Shown: one piece after another, positions 1-7,272 of the stretch
How positions within the stretch are numbered: position 1 is the stretch's first letter
How the letters are laid out: every line of letters begins with the position of its first letter
DNA from: an uncultured Oscillospiraceae bacterium
Lineage (GTDB): Bacteria; Bacillota; Clostridia; Oscillospirales; Oscillospiraceae
Assembly (NCBI GenBank): GCA_934615645.1
Contig: CAKTTR010000012.1
Span: 1-36,193, forward strand
DNA length: 36,193 bases
Reading direction: 5' to 3'
Notes under the pieces: model-generated
Told to the model about the DNA's origin: nothing
Seen by the model: the letters and a program-made list of their open reading frames with translations, nothing else
Databases searched by the model: none
Position numbers and translations under genes: made by a program

Positions 1-75
<75 letters not shown>

Positions 76-116
76 GGAAAAGCATCTGCTTCGGCAGGTG
101 CTTTTTCCGTTTTATT
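76..116 (+). terminator. Rho-independent terminator of tRNA-Trp
   Basis: GCATCTGC (82-89) and GCAGGTGC (94-101) pair around a TTCG tetraloop. The stem is extended by AAAA (78-81) with TTTT (102-105), and a T-rich tract follows. Confidence 0.85.
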
Positions 117-160
117 GCTGGCGCAAGTGGGACTTTTGATAGAGTACAATAAATTGCGTA

Positions 161-415
161 AAGGAGACGCTGACCTACTGCGATTTTCCCAGTGAACACT
201 GGCCCCGCATCCGTACCAACAACGTGATCGAGCGGTTGAATCGGGAAATCCGCCGGCGGACGCGGGTGGTGGGGACGTTCCCGGATGGGAACTCTGCCCT
301 GATGCTGGTCTGCGCGAGGCTGAGCCATGTGGTGGGTAGCCAGTGGGGCAACAAGAAATACATGAACATGAAGCATCTGGAGGAGACTCTGGACGACGCC
401 TTCATTGCCGGCTGA
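161..415 (+). pseudogene. IS256-family (Mutator-type) transposase, C-terminal remnant
   Basis: The frame reads on through the family's conserved C-terminal block: 'FPSEHWPRIRTNNVIERLNR', then 'REIRRRTRVVGTFPDGNSAL', ending at TGA 413-415. This is the block that follows the catalytic Glu region in IS256-type transposases. The open frame goes back only to a stop at 140-142, so roughly the first three quarters of the usual ~400-residue protein, including the DDE residues, are missing and the element is dead. Bases 440-470 (TTTTGCGCATAAATCTTGAC, then GGGAC) resemble the right terminal repeat of this family, so the element probably ended near 470. No matching left end is seen, because the tRNA terminator abuts the remnant. 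Confidence 0.8.
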
Positions 416-516
416 CGTCATGTCTGCCGGAGCCTGCAAATAATTTTGCGCATAAATCTTGACGGGACATTTCTAAAATCATCGATTGTGAAAATGGTTC
501 TATATCAGTACCGTTG

Positions 517-560
517 AAAAACCGACGCCGGGCTTTTTGGGGAGCCCGGCGTCGGTTTTA
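517..560. terminator. Strong bidirectional terminator hairpin
   Basis: A perfect 17-bp stem (518-534 with 543-559) is GC-rich in its core and flanked by A-tract/T-tract on both strands. It lies 30 bp beyond the stop of the minus-strand P-II-like gene and is its likely terminator. It would also stop rightward transcription from the IS remnant. Confidence 0.85.
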
Positions 561-586
561 GGTTTTATTTTGAGCGTGCAGCGACG

Positions 587-1252
587 TCAGGCGTCTTCAA
601 AGAGGCCGAAGCCGGCGACTTCGGTCGTGGGGAGGGAGAAGACCAGGGCGCTGGCTTTGGTCCCGGGGCCGGCTTTCTTTAAGATGGCCTGCATGATGGC
701 GGCCTTTTGTTCTGACCCGGCGACGATGAGCAGGACTTCCTTTTCCTCCGCGATGGAGATATTGTAAAACTTCTGCGTGTCTTTTGCCGCGGTGCCCTTG
801 CCGTGGAGGACGGTGCCGCCCCGGGCACCGGCTGCCCGGGCCGCGTTCATGACAAGGTCGGTGCTGCCCTCGTTGGCGATGGCGATGATGAGCTCATAAC
901 GATAATTCAGCGATGGCGTGTAGCGCGCTTCGGGGCTTCCGCCGTTGAGATAGGCCACGGTTTTCCCTCCTCCGATACTTTTGATGGGGACTGCGATCAC
1001 GATGCCGTGCCCCGGGACGCCGATGTGCAGCTGTCGCCGGGCCGCTTTGATGAATGCGGCGGTTTTTTCCTGGCTGGCAATGGTCATCACAATACGTTTT
1101 TTCTCTGATTCGATGCCCAGCAGCTCGCGCATACTCTGCACCGCAGTGCCGCGGCCGTGCATCGTCACGGTCAGGGGCAGCGACTGGGCCTGGCAAATCT
1201 CCGCCAGGGTCGGCAGCGCGTCTGGGTTGATGATGGAAATGACGTAATTCAT
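587..1252 (-). CDS. Duplicated P-II-like signalling protein paired with DUF1538
   Basis: The 221-residue protein has two similar halves of about 100 residues. Each begins with a beta-strand of the type 'YVISIINPD' or 'YELIIAIANEG', followed by a T-loop-like stretch ('TMHGRGTA' in the first half, 'GGTVLHGKGTA' in the second). This resembles the ferredoxin-like fold of P-II/GlnB relatives duplicated in tandem. The classical uridylylated T-loop Tyr is not seen. I chose ATG 1252 because it has GGGAGG eight bases upstream and overlaps the DUF1538 stop by ATGA; an upstream in-frame TTG at 1267 would place the ribosome site inside the gene. P-II-type proteins beside transporters usually gate them according to nucleotide or metabolite levels, so it probably regulates the DUF1538 protein. 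Its ligand is unknown. Confidence 0.75.
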   Translation of the reverse strand: MNYVISIINPDALPTLAEICQAQSLPLTVTMHGRGTAVQSMRELLGIESEKKRIVMTIASQEKTAAFIKAARRQLHIGVPGHGIVIAVPIKSIGGGKTVAYLNGGSPEARYTPSLNYRYELIIAIANEGSTDLVMNAARAAGARGGTVLHGKGTAAKDTQKFYNISIAEEKEVLLIVAGSEQKAAIMQAILKKAGPGTKASALVFSLPTTEVAGFGLFEDA

Positions 1253-2769
1253 CCGGCGTCCTCCCAAAGTTCGATGATATCCAGGTCGCCATAGACCGGC
1301 GCTTCCCGGGCGGTGCGCTTGGCTCTGCGCTCGTAGAGGAAGCCGACCAGCTGGATCGACAGCAGCGGCATCATCGCCACCAGGGCGACGACGCCGAAGG
1401 CGTCGCGCAGGACATTGCCGCCCAGGGCGATGCTGGCCCCCATGACCAGCTGAAGCATAAATGTCGCCGTCATCGGGCCGGAGGCGACGCCGCCGGAGTC
1501 AAAGGCGATGGCCGTGTAAATATCCGGCACGAAGAACGACAGCGCCAGCGCCGCTGCATAGCCGGGGACGACGAACCATAAGATGGAGATCCCCGTCAGG
1601 ACCCGCAGCATGGCAAGGCCCATGGCGATGGCAATGGCGATGGAGAGGCTGCGCTTGATCGCCTTGCCGGGGATGGCCCCGGCGCTGACCGTCTCGATCT
1701 GCTTTTCCAGGATGCTGACGGCGGGCTCAGCGGAGATGATGAACCAGCCCAGGACGATCGCCAGCGGGATAAGCCACTGCGGGGCCGTGCGCCCCAGGGC
1801 AGCGCCCAGCTCCGCGCCCAGGGTCGAGAAGCCGATGTTGACGCCGGTCAGGAACAGGACCAGGCCGAGGTAGGTATAGAGCAGACCGATCAGGATCTTG
1901 ACCAGGCGGCGGCGGGTCAGCCGCAACAGCGCCAGCTGGAAGATCAGAAAAATGCCGACGATGGGAAGCATGGCGATGGCCATTTCCTTGAAATAGACCG
2001 GGAGCGCGGCGAGAAACGCGCCGCCGATGGCCGTTGTCGTCGGCAGGCTCGTGCGGCTGAGCTCTGCGACGGCCTCGCCGCCGTCGTAGAAAAAGCCCAG
2101 CAGCAGGACAGAAAGGATCGGGCCGATGGAGCACAGGGCGACCAGGCCGAAGCTATCCGCCTCGGCGCGGTTATCGCTGCGGATATTGGCCACGCCCATG
2201 CCCATGGCCAGGATGAAGGGGACCGTCATCGGACCTGTCGTCACGCCGCCGGAGTCGAAGGCGATGCAGAGAAAATCCGGATCCGTGAAGGCGGCCAGGA
2301 GAAAGATCAGCGCGTAGCAGCCCAGCAGCAGCCAGCGGAGATTCGCGCCGGTGATAATCCGGTACATGCACAGAGACATGAACAGCCCGACGCCGATGCC
2401 GACGGTGACGAGCAGGACGGTGCTGCTGATATGCGGGACCGTCTCCGCTAGAACCTGCAGGTCGGGCTCGGCCACGGTGATGGCAAAGCCCAGCAGGAAG
2501 CTGACGCCGAGGATCAGGGGCAGGTTTTTCGTTTTGGTCAGCGCGGTGCCAATCTTCGTGCCGATGGGCGTCATGGATTGCTCCGCGCCCAAGGAGAACA
2601 GGCCCATGCCGAGGATTAGCATCAGCGCGCCGATGAGAAACGCCAGCAGCAGCTGCGGCTGCATGGGCGTCAAAAACAGGCAGAGCAGGCTGACTAAAAT
2701 CAGGATCGGCAGGACGGAGACCGCGGACTCCCGGATCTTTTCCGCCAGCTCGGTTTTGGTGGCTTCCAT
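1249..2769 (-). CDS. DUF1538 family membrane protein (two DUF1538 repeats)
   Basis: This 506-residue polytopic membrane protein has about a dozen hydrophobic segments. Two internal repeats each carry the family's hallmark: 'IAFDSGGVTTGPMTVPF' near residue 170 and 'IAFDSGGVASGPMTATF' near residue 420. The function of DUF1538 is not established; the duplicated re-entrant-like motif suggests a transporter or channel. Its stop overlaps the start of the P-II-like gene by four bases, so the two are translationally coupled. ATG 2769 has no Shine-Dalgarno sequence close by. The only good one, AAGGAGG at 2810-2816, is 40 bases upstream, and an in-frame ATC at 2802 sits 7 bases from it (see findings). 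The true N-terminus is therefore uncertain. Confidence 0.85.
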   Translation of the reverse strand: MEATKTELAEKIRESAVSVLPILILVSLLCLFLTPMQPQLLLAFLIGALMLILGMGLFSLGAEQSMTPIGTKIGTALTKTKNLPLILGVSFLLGFAITVAEPDLQVLAETVPHISSTVLLVTVGIGVGLFMSLCMYRIITGANLRWLLLGCYALIFLLAAFTDPDFLCIAFDSGGVTTGPMTVPFILAMGMGVANIRSDNRAEADSFGLVALCSIGPILSVLLLGFFYDGGEAVAELSRTSLPTTTAIGGAFLAALPVYFKEMAIAMLPIVGIFLIFQLALLRLTRRRLVKILIGLLYTYLGLVLFLTGVNIGFSTLGAELGAALGRTAPQWLIPLAIVLGWFIISAEPAVSILEKQIETVSAGAIPGKAIKRSLSIAIAIAMGLAMLRVLTGISILWFVVPGYAAALALSFFVPDIYTAIAFDSGGVASGPMTATFMLQLVMGASIALGGNVLRDAFGVVALVAMMPLLSIQLVGFLYERRAKRTAREAPVYGDLDIIELWEDAG

Positions 2770-2832
2770 GTTGGTCGCATGGTGTTGTATGCGTCGTTTG
2801 ATAGGCGTACCTCCTTTTTGCGTGTTTGGGAT

Positions 2833-3270
2833 TTAAACTGTTTGCGAAGGGGCAATCTCGGTGGCAGCGCCAAGCAGCTTGCGCTGCAGGGCCAGGTATT
2901 GCTGCAGCTCATCCGGTTCCAATGCCGCCAGGAGCTGCTGGGCGCAGGCGGCTGCCTGCGCGGCCCGGGCTTGGAGCAGAGCGCGGCCTGTCGGGGTCAG
3001 CGTGATGCGAATTTTGCGCTCATCTCCGGGCTCCCGGGCCCGGAGGACCAGGCCCTTGCCCTCCAGATGGCGCACCAGCGCCGCGATGCGCGCGGTGCTG
3101 ACATGCATGGCGCGGCTCAGCTGCGTCGGGCAGGCGGGGCCTTGCTCCGCCAGATAGCGCAGCGCGAGGCTCTCGCCCCGGGCCATTTCCGCCAGGGGCG
3201 CAAGGCCGGGCAGATGGGAAAAGCACAGCTGCAGCGCCAGAAATTCCTGCGCCGGGGATGTTTCTGCCAT
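2833..3270 (-). CDS. MarR-type winged-helix transcriptional regulator
   Basis: A 145-residue protein. 'YLAEQGPACPTQLSRAMHVS' is followed by 'TARIAALVRHLEGKGLVLRA' and 'REPGDERKIRITLTPTGRAL'. This is the helix-turn-helix plus wing of the MarR family, including the conserved D-x-R-x-x-x-I/V-x-L-T wing signature. I chose ATG 3270 because GGAGGG lies about nine bases upstream; a longer open frame upstream to 3447 has no ribosome site and non-protein-like composition. It is the first gene of the minus-strand unit with the DUF1538 and P-II-like genes, so it probably controls that unit. Its effector is unknown. Confidence 0.85.
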   Translation of the reverse strand: MAETSPAQEFLALQLCFSHLPGLAPLAEMARGESLALRYLAEQGPACPTQLSRAMHVSTARIAALVRHLEGKGLVLRAREPGDERKIRITLTPTGRALLQARAAQAAACAQQLLAALEPDELQQYLALQRKLLGAATEIAPSQTV

Positions 3271-3440
3271 GACTGGGGCCCTCCTGCCGAAAATGCTAAT
3301 AGTGTTAATAAAATAATACCACAAAACGGGGAAAAATGCAATCCTTTTCCGCCGCGCCGCCTGGAAAAGCCGCCGGAAATGCGAGAACACCCAGGTTAGG
3401 CGAAGAGGGCAGGAAATGCATAATTTTTTCGAGAAAATGC
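3271..3440. other. Divergent spacer between MarR gene and tRNA-Thr promoter
   Basis: On the minus strand a TATTAT -10-like hexamer lies at about 3309-3314, but its -35 is poor. Next to it are two direct TATTA half-sites separated by ACAC (about 3296-3309), which could bind the MarR protein. I see nothing else here. Confidence 0.3.
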
Positions 3441-3469
3441 TTGACAAACAGCGAGATCGCCCGTATAAT
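3441..3469 (+). promoter_or_regulatory. Consensus sigma-A promoter of tRNA-Thr
   Basis: A perfect TTGACA (3441-3446) and a perfect TATAAT (3464-3469) are separated by 17 bp. Transcription would start near 3476, about 55 bases before the tRNA. Confidence 0.9.
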
Positions 3470-3531
3470 ATAAAAGCTGCATGAAATGCAGTACCGCCGT
3501 TGTAAGCGTGGTTTTGCCGGCGGGGAATGAT

Positions 3532-3607
<76 letters not shown>

Positions 3608-3615
3608 TACTTTTG

Positions 3616-3656
3616 CCGCTTGAAACAGGCCGTTTCAAGCGGTTTTTACTTTTTTA
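3616..3656 (+). terminator. Rho-independent terminator of tRNA-Thr
   Basis: CCGCTTGAAA (3616-3625) and TTTCAAGCGG (3633-3642) form a perfect 10-bp stem, followed by TTTTTACTTTTTT. Confidence 0.9.
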
Positions 3657-3694
3657 CATAACTTAATTTTGTTTCTAACTCGTTCGGAACCGCA

Positions 3695-4822
3695 TTGATG
3701 AAGTCCTGCACATCTATCGTGGAGCAGCCGGAGCTGATGCCCAATTATCCGCCTGCCCGGGCGCTGCGGCGTGGTATTGACCTGGCGTATGGACGGCGGC
3801 AGATCACGGCCAGCGTGACCAGCTCCATCCTGCAGGGCCGGAGCCTGCGGGGGATCGCGGACGATTTGCAGCAGCGCATCACGACCATGGACCGCACCAG
3901 CGCAATCCGAACGGCGCGCACGGCCTTCACTGGGGCGCAGAACGCCGGGCGTATGGACAGTTACGCGGCGGTGGAGCGGATGGGGATCAAGCTCAAAAAA
4001 GAGTGGCTGGCGACGTTAGATGGGCGCACACGCCACTCCCACGCGGCGCTGGACGGGGAGAAGGTCGGCACGGACGAGAAGTTTTCCAACGGCTGCCGCT
4101 TCCCCGGCGATCCGCAGGGGCGGCCCGGTGAGGTCTGTAACTGCCGCTGCACGATGGTTGCCGCACTGGATGACGTGGATATGTCCGGGGCGCAGCGCCG
4201 GGCGCGCGACCCGGAGACGGGTGAAAGCGTTCTGATTCCGAATATGACCTATAAAGAGTGGGAAGCGTGGAAGAAGTCAGAAAACGCCACTGCGTGGGAC
4301 ACCTTCATCAAAAAGGGCCGCAACTATTCCGCAGATAAAAAACAATGGCAAGAATTTCAGGCCGTCCTCGGTAAGAAAATCCCGAATAATATTGCAGATT
4401 TCCAACGGTTGAAGTATAATGAACCTGAAAAGTGGAATTTTGTAAAATTGGATAAAAAGCGGCGCGATGCACTTAGAGCGCACCCGGAACGCGCATTGCC
4501 TGGGGAGAAAAAGACTGCCGCAACAGAAAAATTTACAAAGTATCTATTTAATCCCGATAACCCGCAGGGCTGGGCGAAGGGGGCCGCGTTCTCCTCGCGA
4601 CTTGGCTACACCGCCGAAAACTATGCAGATCTCCGCCGCGAGATTATCTCTGGGGCGAGAAGATATCCAGCTGTTAATAAAGGCGATAACGGATTTGGAG
4701 TCAGGTATGAGCAAAAGATGATTCTGTATGGAAAAACCGGGAACCCGGCCAATGTAACTGTTGGTTGGATTTACAAAGATGGCGTTGCCCGCATGACAAC
4801 AGCATACATATCGGAGGTGTGA
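3695..4822 (+). CDS. 5'-truncated phage MuF head protein with C-terminal DUF6883-like toxin domain
   Basis: The 375-residue frame has three parts. Residues ~8-165 match phage minor head (SPP1 gp7/MuF) proteins: 'TASVTSSILQGRSLRGIADD', 'RTARTAFTGAQNAGRMDSY', 'WLATLDGRTRHSHAALDG' and the Cys-rich 'GEVCNCRCTMVA'. A variable linker follows (~165-275). The last ~100 residues ('KFTKYLFNPDNPQGWAKGAA' to 'GWIYKDGVARMTTAYISEV') look like a DUF6883 domain. MuF proteins with swapped C-terminal domains are known as prophage polymorphic toxins, injected or released with the capsid. The N-terminal part of MuF is absent: phage homology begins right after the tRNA-Thr terminator, and no good ribosome site precedes the TTG/ATG at 3695-3700. 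This is probably a deletion-truncated gene. Composition becomes more AT-rich in the linker, as in toxin cassettes. The DUF assignment is from memory of the family. Confidence 0.7.
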   Translation: MMKSCTSIVEQPELMPNYPPARALRRGIDLAYGRRQITASVTSSILQGRSLRGIADDLQQRITTMDRTSAIRTARTAFTGAQNAGRMDSYAAVERMGIKLKKEWLATLDGRTRHSHAALDGEKVGTDEKFSNGCRFPGDPQGRPGEVCNCRCTMVAALDDVDMSGAQRRARDPETGESVLIPNMTYKEWEAWKKSENATAWDTFIKKGRNYSADKKQWQEFQAVLGKKIPNNIADFQRLKYNEPEKWNFVKLDKKRRDALRAHPERALPGEKKTAATEKFTKYLFNPDNPQGWAKGAAFSSRLGYTAENYADLRREIISGARRYPAVNKGDNGFGVRYEQKMILYGKTGNPANVTVGWIYKDGVARMTTAYISEV

Positions 4823-4826
4823 TGTT

Positions 4827-4988
4827 TTGAGAGTTAAACAGTATGACACCGTTATACTGAAAGACGGAAGAGAGGCAGTCATTGTCGAGGCGTTTGAAGG
4901 GAAAGTGTTTATTGCCGATGTTGGTAGTAGTGAAAAGGACTGGGAGACAATCGACATAAAAATTGAGGACATAGAACGCGTCCTCTGA
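4827..4988 (+). CDS. Small DUF4926-like protein, probable immunity to the MuF-DUF6883 toxin
   Basis: This 53-residue protein begins 'MRVKQYDTVILKDGREAVIV' and ends 'IDIKIEDIERVL'. It starts at TTG 4827 with GGAGG nine bases upstream; that site lies inside the toxin gene's last codons, so the two genes are effectively coupled (4-bp gap). The earlier ATG at 4822 runs into a stop after two codons. Short acidic all-beta proteins of the DUF4926 type (start D-x-V, a central G-x-x-G-turn-like barrel, end 'L') are commonly found directly after DUF6883 proteins. Position, size and acidity fit an immunity protein. The family call is by pattern recognition and rests partly on the neighbour. Confidence 0.65.
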   Translation: MRVKQYDTVILKDGREAVIVEAFEGKVFIADVGSSEKDWETIDIKIEDIERVL

Positions 4989-4999
4989 ATCGTTACACG

Positions 5000-5033
5000 A
5001 AAAGCACTATGCAATCCGCATGGTGCTTTTTCT
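5000..5033 (+). terminator. Intrinsic terminator after the toxin/immunity pair
   Basis: AAAAGCAC(T)ATGC (5000-5012) pairs with GCAT(G)GTGCTTTT (5018-5030), followed by TT. It lies 12 bases after the immunity stop and separates the pair from the next phage gene. Confidence 0.65.
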
Positions 5034-5056
5034 ATGCACGAAAGGGAGTGAAACAT

Positions 5057-5455
5057 ATGGACGTTGAGATCACCGACCACACCGCAGAAGTGGCTGCGGC
5101 ATTTGAGGAAGCGCTGCAGCGCGGTCTGGAAAAGTGCGGGCTGACGGCGGAAGGGTATGCAAAAAAGCTGTGCCCTGTGGACAATGGCACCTTGCGCAAC
5201 AGCATCACACACCAGATCGATACCGGAACGCAGACGGTCTACATCGGCTCCAACCTAGAATATGCCCCGTACGTAGAGCTTGGCACAGGCAAATACTACC
5301 CCGGCGGCAGGCCGACGCCATGGGTATACCAGGATGCGCACGGCAACTGGCACTACACCCACGGCAACCGGGCGCAGCCGTATCTCAAGCCTGCTGTCGC
5401 GGATCATGCGGAGCAATACCGCGCGATCTTAGAGGCGGAGCTCAAGAACGGATAA
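5057..5455 (+). CDS. HK97 gp10-like phage tail-completion/neck protein
   Basis: A 132-residue protein. 'AEGYAKKLCPVDNGTLRNSI' followed by 'YIGSNLEYAPYVELGTGKY' is the typical signature of HK97 gp10-like proteins (P-V-x-T/N-G-x-L-R-x-S-I, later Y-A-x-Y-V-E-x-G-T). The C-terminus has the usual 'QPYLKPA' motif. I chose ATG 5057, with GGGAGTG nine bases upstream, over the longer frame from 5009, which runs through the preceding terminator hairpin. The gene is full length for its family, but its tail and capsid partners are gone, so it is probably a relic. Confidence 0.85.
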   Translation: MDVEITDHTAEVAAAFEEALQRGLEKCGLTAEGYAKKLCPVDNGTLRNSITHQIDTGTQTVYIGSNLEYAPYVELGTGKYYPGGRPTPWVYQDAHGNWHYTHGNRAQPYLKPAVADHAEQYRAILEAELKNG

Positions 5456-5470
5456 CAGAATAGGAAACGC

Positions 5471-5512
5471 AAAGCCAACTGCTGACGAAATGTCATCGGT
5501 TGGCTTTTTGTA
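5471..5512 (+). terminator. Intrinsic terminator after gp10-like gene
   Basis: AAAGCCAAC (5471-5479) and GTTGGCTTT (5499-5507) form the stem base, with a partly paired interior, followed by TT-rich sequence. Confidence 0.65.
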
Positions 5513-5595
5513 TTGGTAAAACCCGCGAAGGACAGCGGTTTTTATAAAACTCAAAGGGCGAAGAACCGACCCCCGAAGAAAAGGAGAGTAACACA

Positions 5596-6213
5596 ATGAG
5601 CATCACCAGAAAATTGCTGAAGGGCATGGGGCTGACCGACGAACAGGTCGACACCATTATTGAGGCACACACCGAAACCGTGGACGGGCTGAAAGCTGAT
5701 GTCAGCAGATATAAGGCCGACGCGGGAAAGCTGGCGGGCGTTCAGAAGGAATTGGACGATCTAAAGGCGGCAGGCGATGGCGGCTATAAGTCGAAATACG
5801 AGAAAGAACACTCGGATTTTGAGGCTTTTAAGTCCAACATCACCGCGAAGGAAACAAAGGCGGCAAAGGAAAAGGCTGTCCGGGCTTTCTTCGAAAGCAA
5901 AAACATCCAGTCAATATTCGCCCGTTCAATTCCAAAAGATCTCGTAATCCTTCTGCGTCTTGTGCGAAAGTACGCTCCTATATTAGACTGTACGCTCCTT
6001 CTCTTACCTATTCTATACTGTGCAAACAGAACAACTTCCGAAAACCGCATGATCAAGCGGTTTTTTCACTCTATTTTTGCAATCCGTTGCAAACGGGATG
6101 CGTTTCACGTGCAAACGGATGCAATTCGATGCCGTTCCGCGTCCCTTCACTGCGCCCTGCGTGCACTTGAAGCGCGGCTGCGGCGACGCGCAGCATGCAA
6201 TGATATTGTATAA
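5596..6213 (+). pseudogene. Phage scaffold protein (Phage_GP20-like), truncated after ~105 residues
   Basis: Residues 1-105 ('MSITRKLLKGMGLTDEQVDT' to 'KAVRAFFESKNIQ', ending near 5910) are a typical N-terminal half of GP20-type capsid scaffold proteins, with a coiled-coil-like K/E/D-rich helix. After 5910 the frame stays open but switches abruptly to basic, Cys-rich sequence of no protein character. The family's C-terminal half is lost at a junction near 5910. ATG 5596 has AGGAGAG upstream. The junction sequence contains TACGCTCCT twice (about 5969 and 5992). Confidence 0.8.
6041..6066 (+). terminator. Rho-independent terminator in the prophage junction
   Basis: AAAACCGC (6041-6048) pairs with GCGGTTTT (6057-6064), followed by TT. 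The gene it once served is not recognisable. Confidence 0.7.
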
Positions 6214-6263
6214 ATACTCGCCGAAAAAGAATGAAAAATCACCGCATTTTCTGATTTTATCAG

Positions 6264-6292
6264 TTGACAAACGGGCGGGAAGCCTTTATAAT
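6264..6292 (+). promoter_or_regulatory. Consensus sigma-A promoter of tRNA-Leu
   Basis: TTGACA (6264-6269) and TATAAT (6287-6292) are separated by 17 bp. The tRNA begins 11 bases after the -10 box. Confidence 0.9.
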
Positions 6293-6303
6293 AATCTAGC
6301 AAT

Positions 6304-6388
6304 GCGAGAGTGCTGGAATAGGTAGACAGGCACGTTTGAGGTGCGTGTGGCAAATGTCGTGTGAGTTCAAGTCTCATCTCTCGCACCA
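6304..6388 (+). tRNA. tRNA-Leu (anticodon GAG)
   Basis: The acceptor GCGAGAG (6304-6310) pairs with CTCTCGC (6378-6384). The anticodon stem CACGT/GCGTG encloses loop TTGAGGT (anticodon GAG). A long variable arm, typical of Leu tRNAs, and an encoded CCA are present. Confidence 0.94.
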
Positions 6389-6389
6389 A

Positions 6390-6427
6390 GATCGGCGATG
6401 TTTTTCGGAACATCGCCGATTTTTTAT
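6390..6427 (+). terminator. Rho-independent terminator of tRNA-Leu
   Basis: ATCGGCGATG (6391-6400) and CATCGCCGAT (6411-6420) form a perfect stem, followed by TTTTTT. Confidence 0.92.
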
Positions 6428-6548
6428 CATGTGCTTGGACTGTGCAAATTAAAAACAATCTGTGAAAAATTGAAATTACAGTTGTAATGCCGCCGCAAGT
6501 ATTATAAAATAGGCGTATAGTGTGGAAACAAAGACAAGGAGTGTTACT

Positions 6549-7271
6549 ATGGCACAACCGAAGTATCATCGTGTTCTATTAAAAATCAGCGGCGAGGCCC
6601 TGGCGGGGGATGCCCACCGGGGGCTGGATTTCGACGTCATCGGCAGTGTCTGCGATGTCGTCAAGCAGTGCCGGGAGCTGGGCGTCCAGATCGGCATCGT
6701 CGTCGGCGGCGGCAATTTCTGGCGCGGCCTGAAGGACGGCGGCGAGCGCATGGAGCGCACCCGGGCCGACCATATGGGCATGCTGGCGACGGTCATCAAC
6801 GCCCTGGCCATTGCCGATTGCCTGGAGCAGCGGGATGTCCCGGTGCGGGTCCAGACGGCCATTGAGATGGACCGCATCGCCGAGCCGTACATCCGCAGCA
6901 AGGCCATCCGGCATCTGGAAAAGGGCCGGGTCGTCGTCTTCGGCTGCGGCACGGGCAATCCGTTCTTCTCGACGGACACCGGCGCCGCCCTGCGGGCGGT
7001 CGAGATCGGGGCCGACGCGATCCTGCTTGCCAAGAATATCGACGGCGTCTACTCCGCCGACCCGGCCAAGGATCCGGCTGCCGTCAAATATGACAAGATC
7101 ACCTATGATGAGGTCCTCAAGCAGCATCTTGCTGTTATGGATAGCACCGCGACTTCCCTTTCTATGGATAATCACATGCCCATCGTTGTCTTTGCCCTGA
7201 AGGACCCGGAGAATATCCGCCGCGTCGTCATGGGCGAGCAGATCGGGACGACCGTCAAGGAGGAATTTTAA
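6549..7271 (+). CDS. pyrH: UMP kinase
   Basis: A 240-residue member of the bacterial UMP kinase (amino-acid-kinase fold) family. It phosphorylates UMP to UDP with ATP in the cytoplasm, the committed step to UTP and CTP. Diagnostic stretches are 'RVLLKISGEALAG' at the N-terminus (ATP site), 'GIVVGGGNFWRG' (phosphate-binding glycine loop), 'ADHMGMLATVINALA' and 'GTGNPFFSTDTGAALRA'. ATG 6549 has AAGGAG seven bases upstream. It is followed after one base by frr, the usual pair. The rpsB-tsf genes that normally precede pyrH in Firmicutes are absent; tRNA-Leu and prophage debris lie there instead. A weak promoter (TTGTAA 6482, TATAAA 6503, 15-bp spacing) may drive it. Confidence 0.97.
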   Translation: MAQPKYHRVLLKISGEALAGDAHRGLDFDVIGSVCDVVKQCRELGVQIGIVVGGGNFWRGLKDGGERMERTRADHMGMLATVINALAIADCLEQRDVPVRVQTAIEMDRIAEPYIRSKAIRHLEKGRVVVFGCGTGNPFFSTDTGAALRAVEIGADAILLAKNIDGVYSADPAKDPAAVKYDKITYDEVLKQHLAVMDSTATSLSMDNHMPIVVFALKDPENIRRVVMGEQIGTTVKEEF

Positions 7272-7272
7272 C

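Noticed and set aside
224..415. A stand-alone 63-residue protein starting at GTG 224
   Set aside because: Transposase homology continues upstream of the GTG without a ribosome site; it is the tail of a broken IS256 transposase.
6304..6388. Reading the tRNA at 6304 as Ser(TGA) or Gln(TTG)
   Set aside because: Shifting the anticodon loop breaks pairs in the stem; only CACGT/GCGTG pairs fully, giving GAG, and the arm layout fits Leu.
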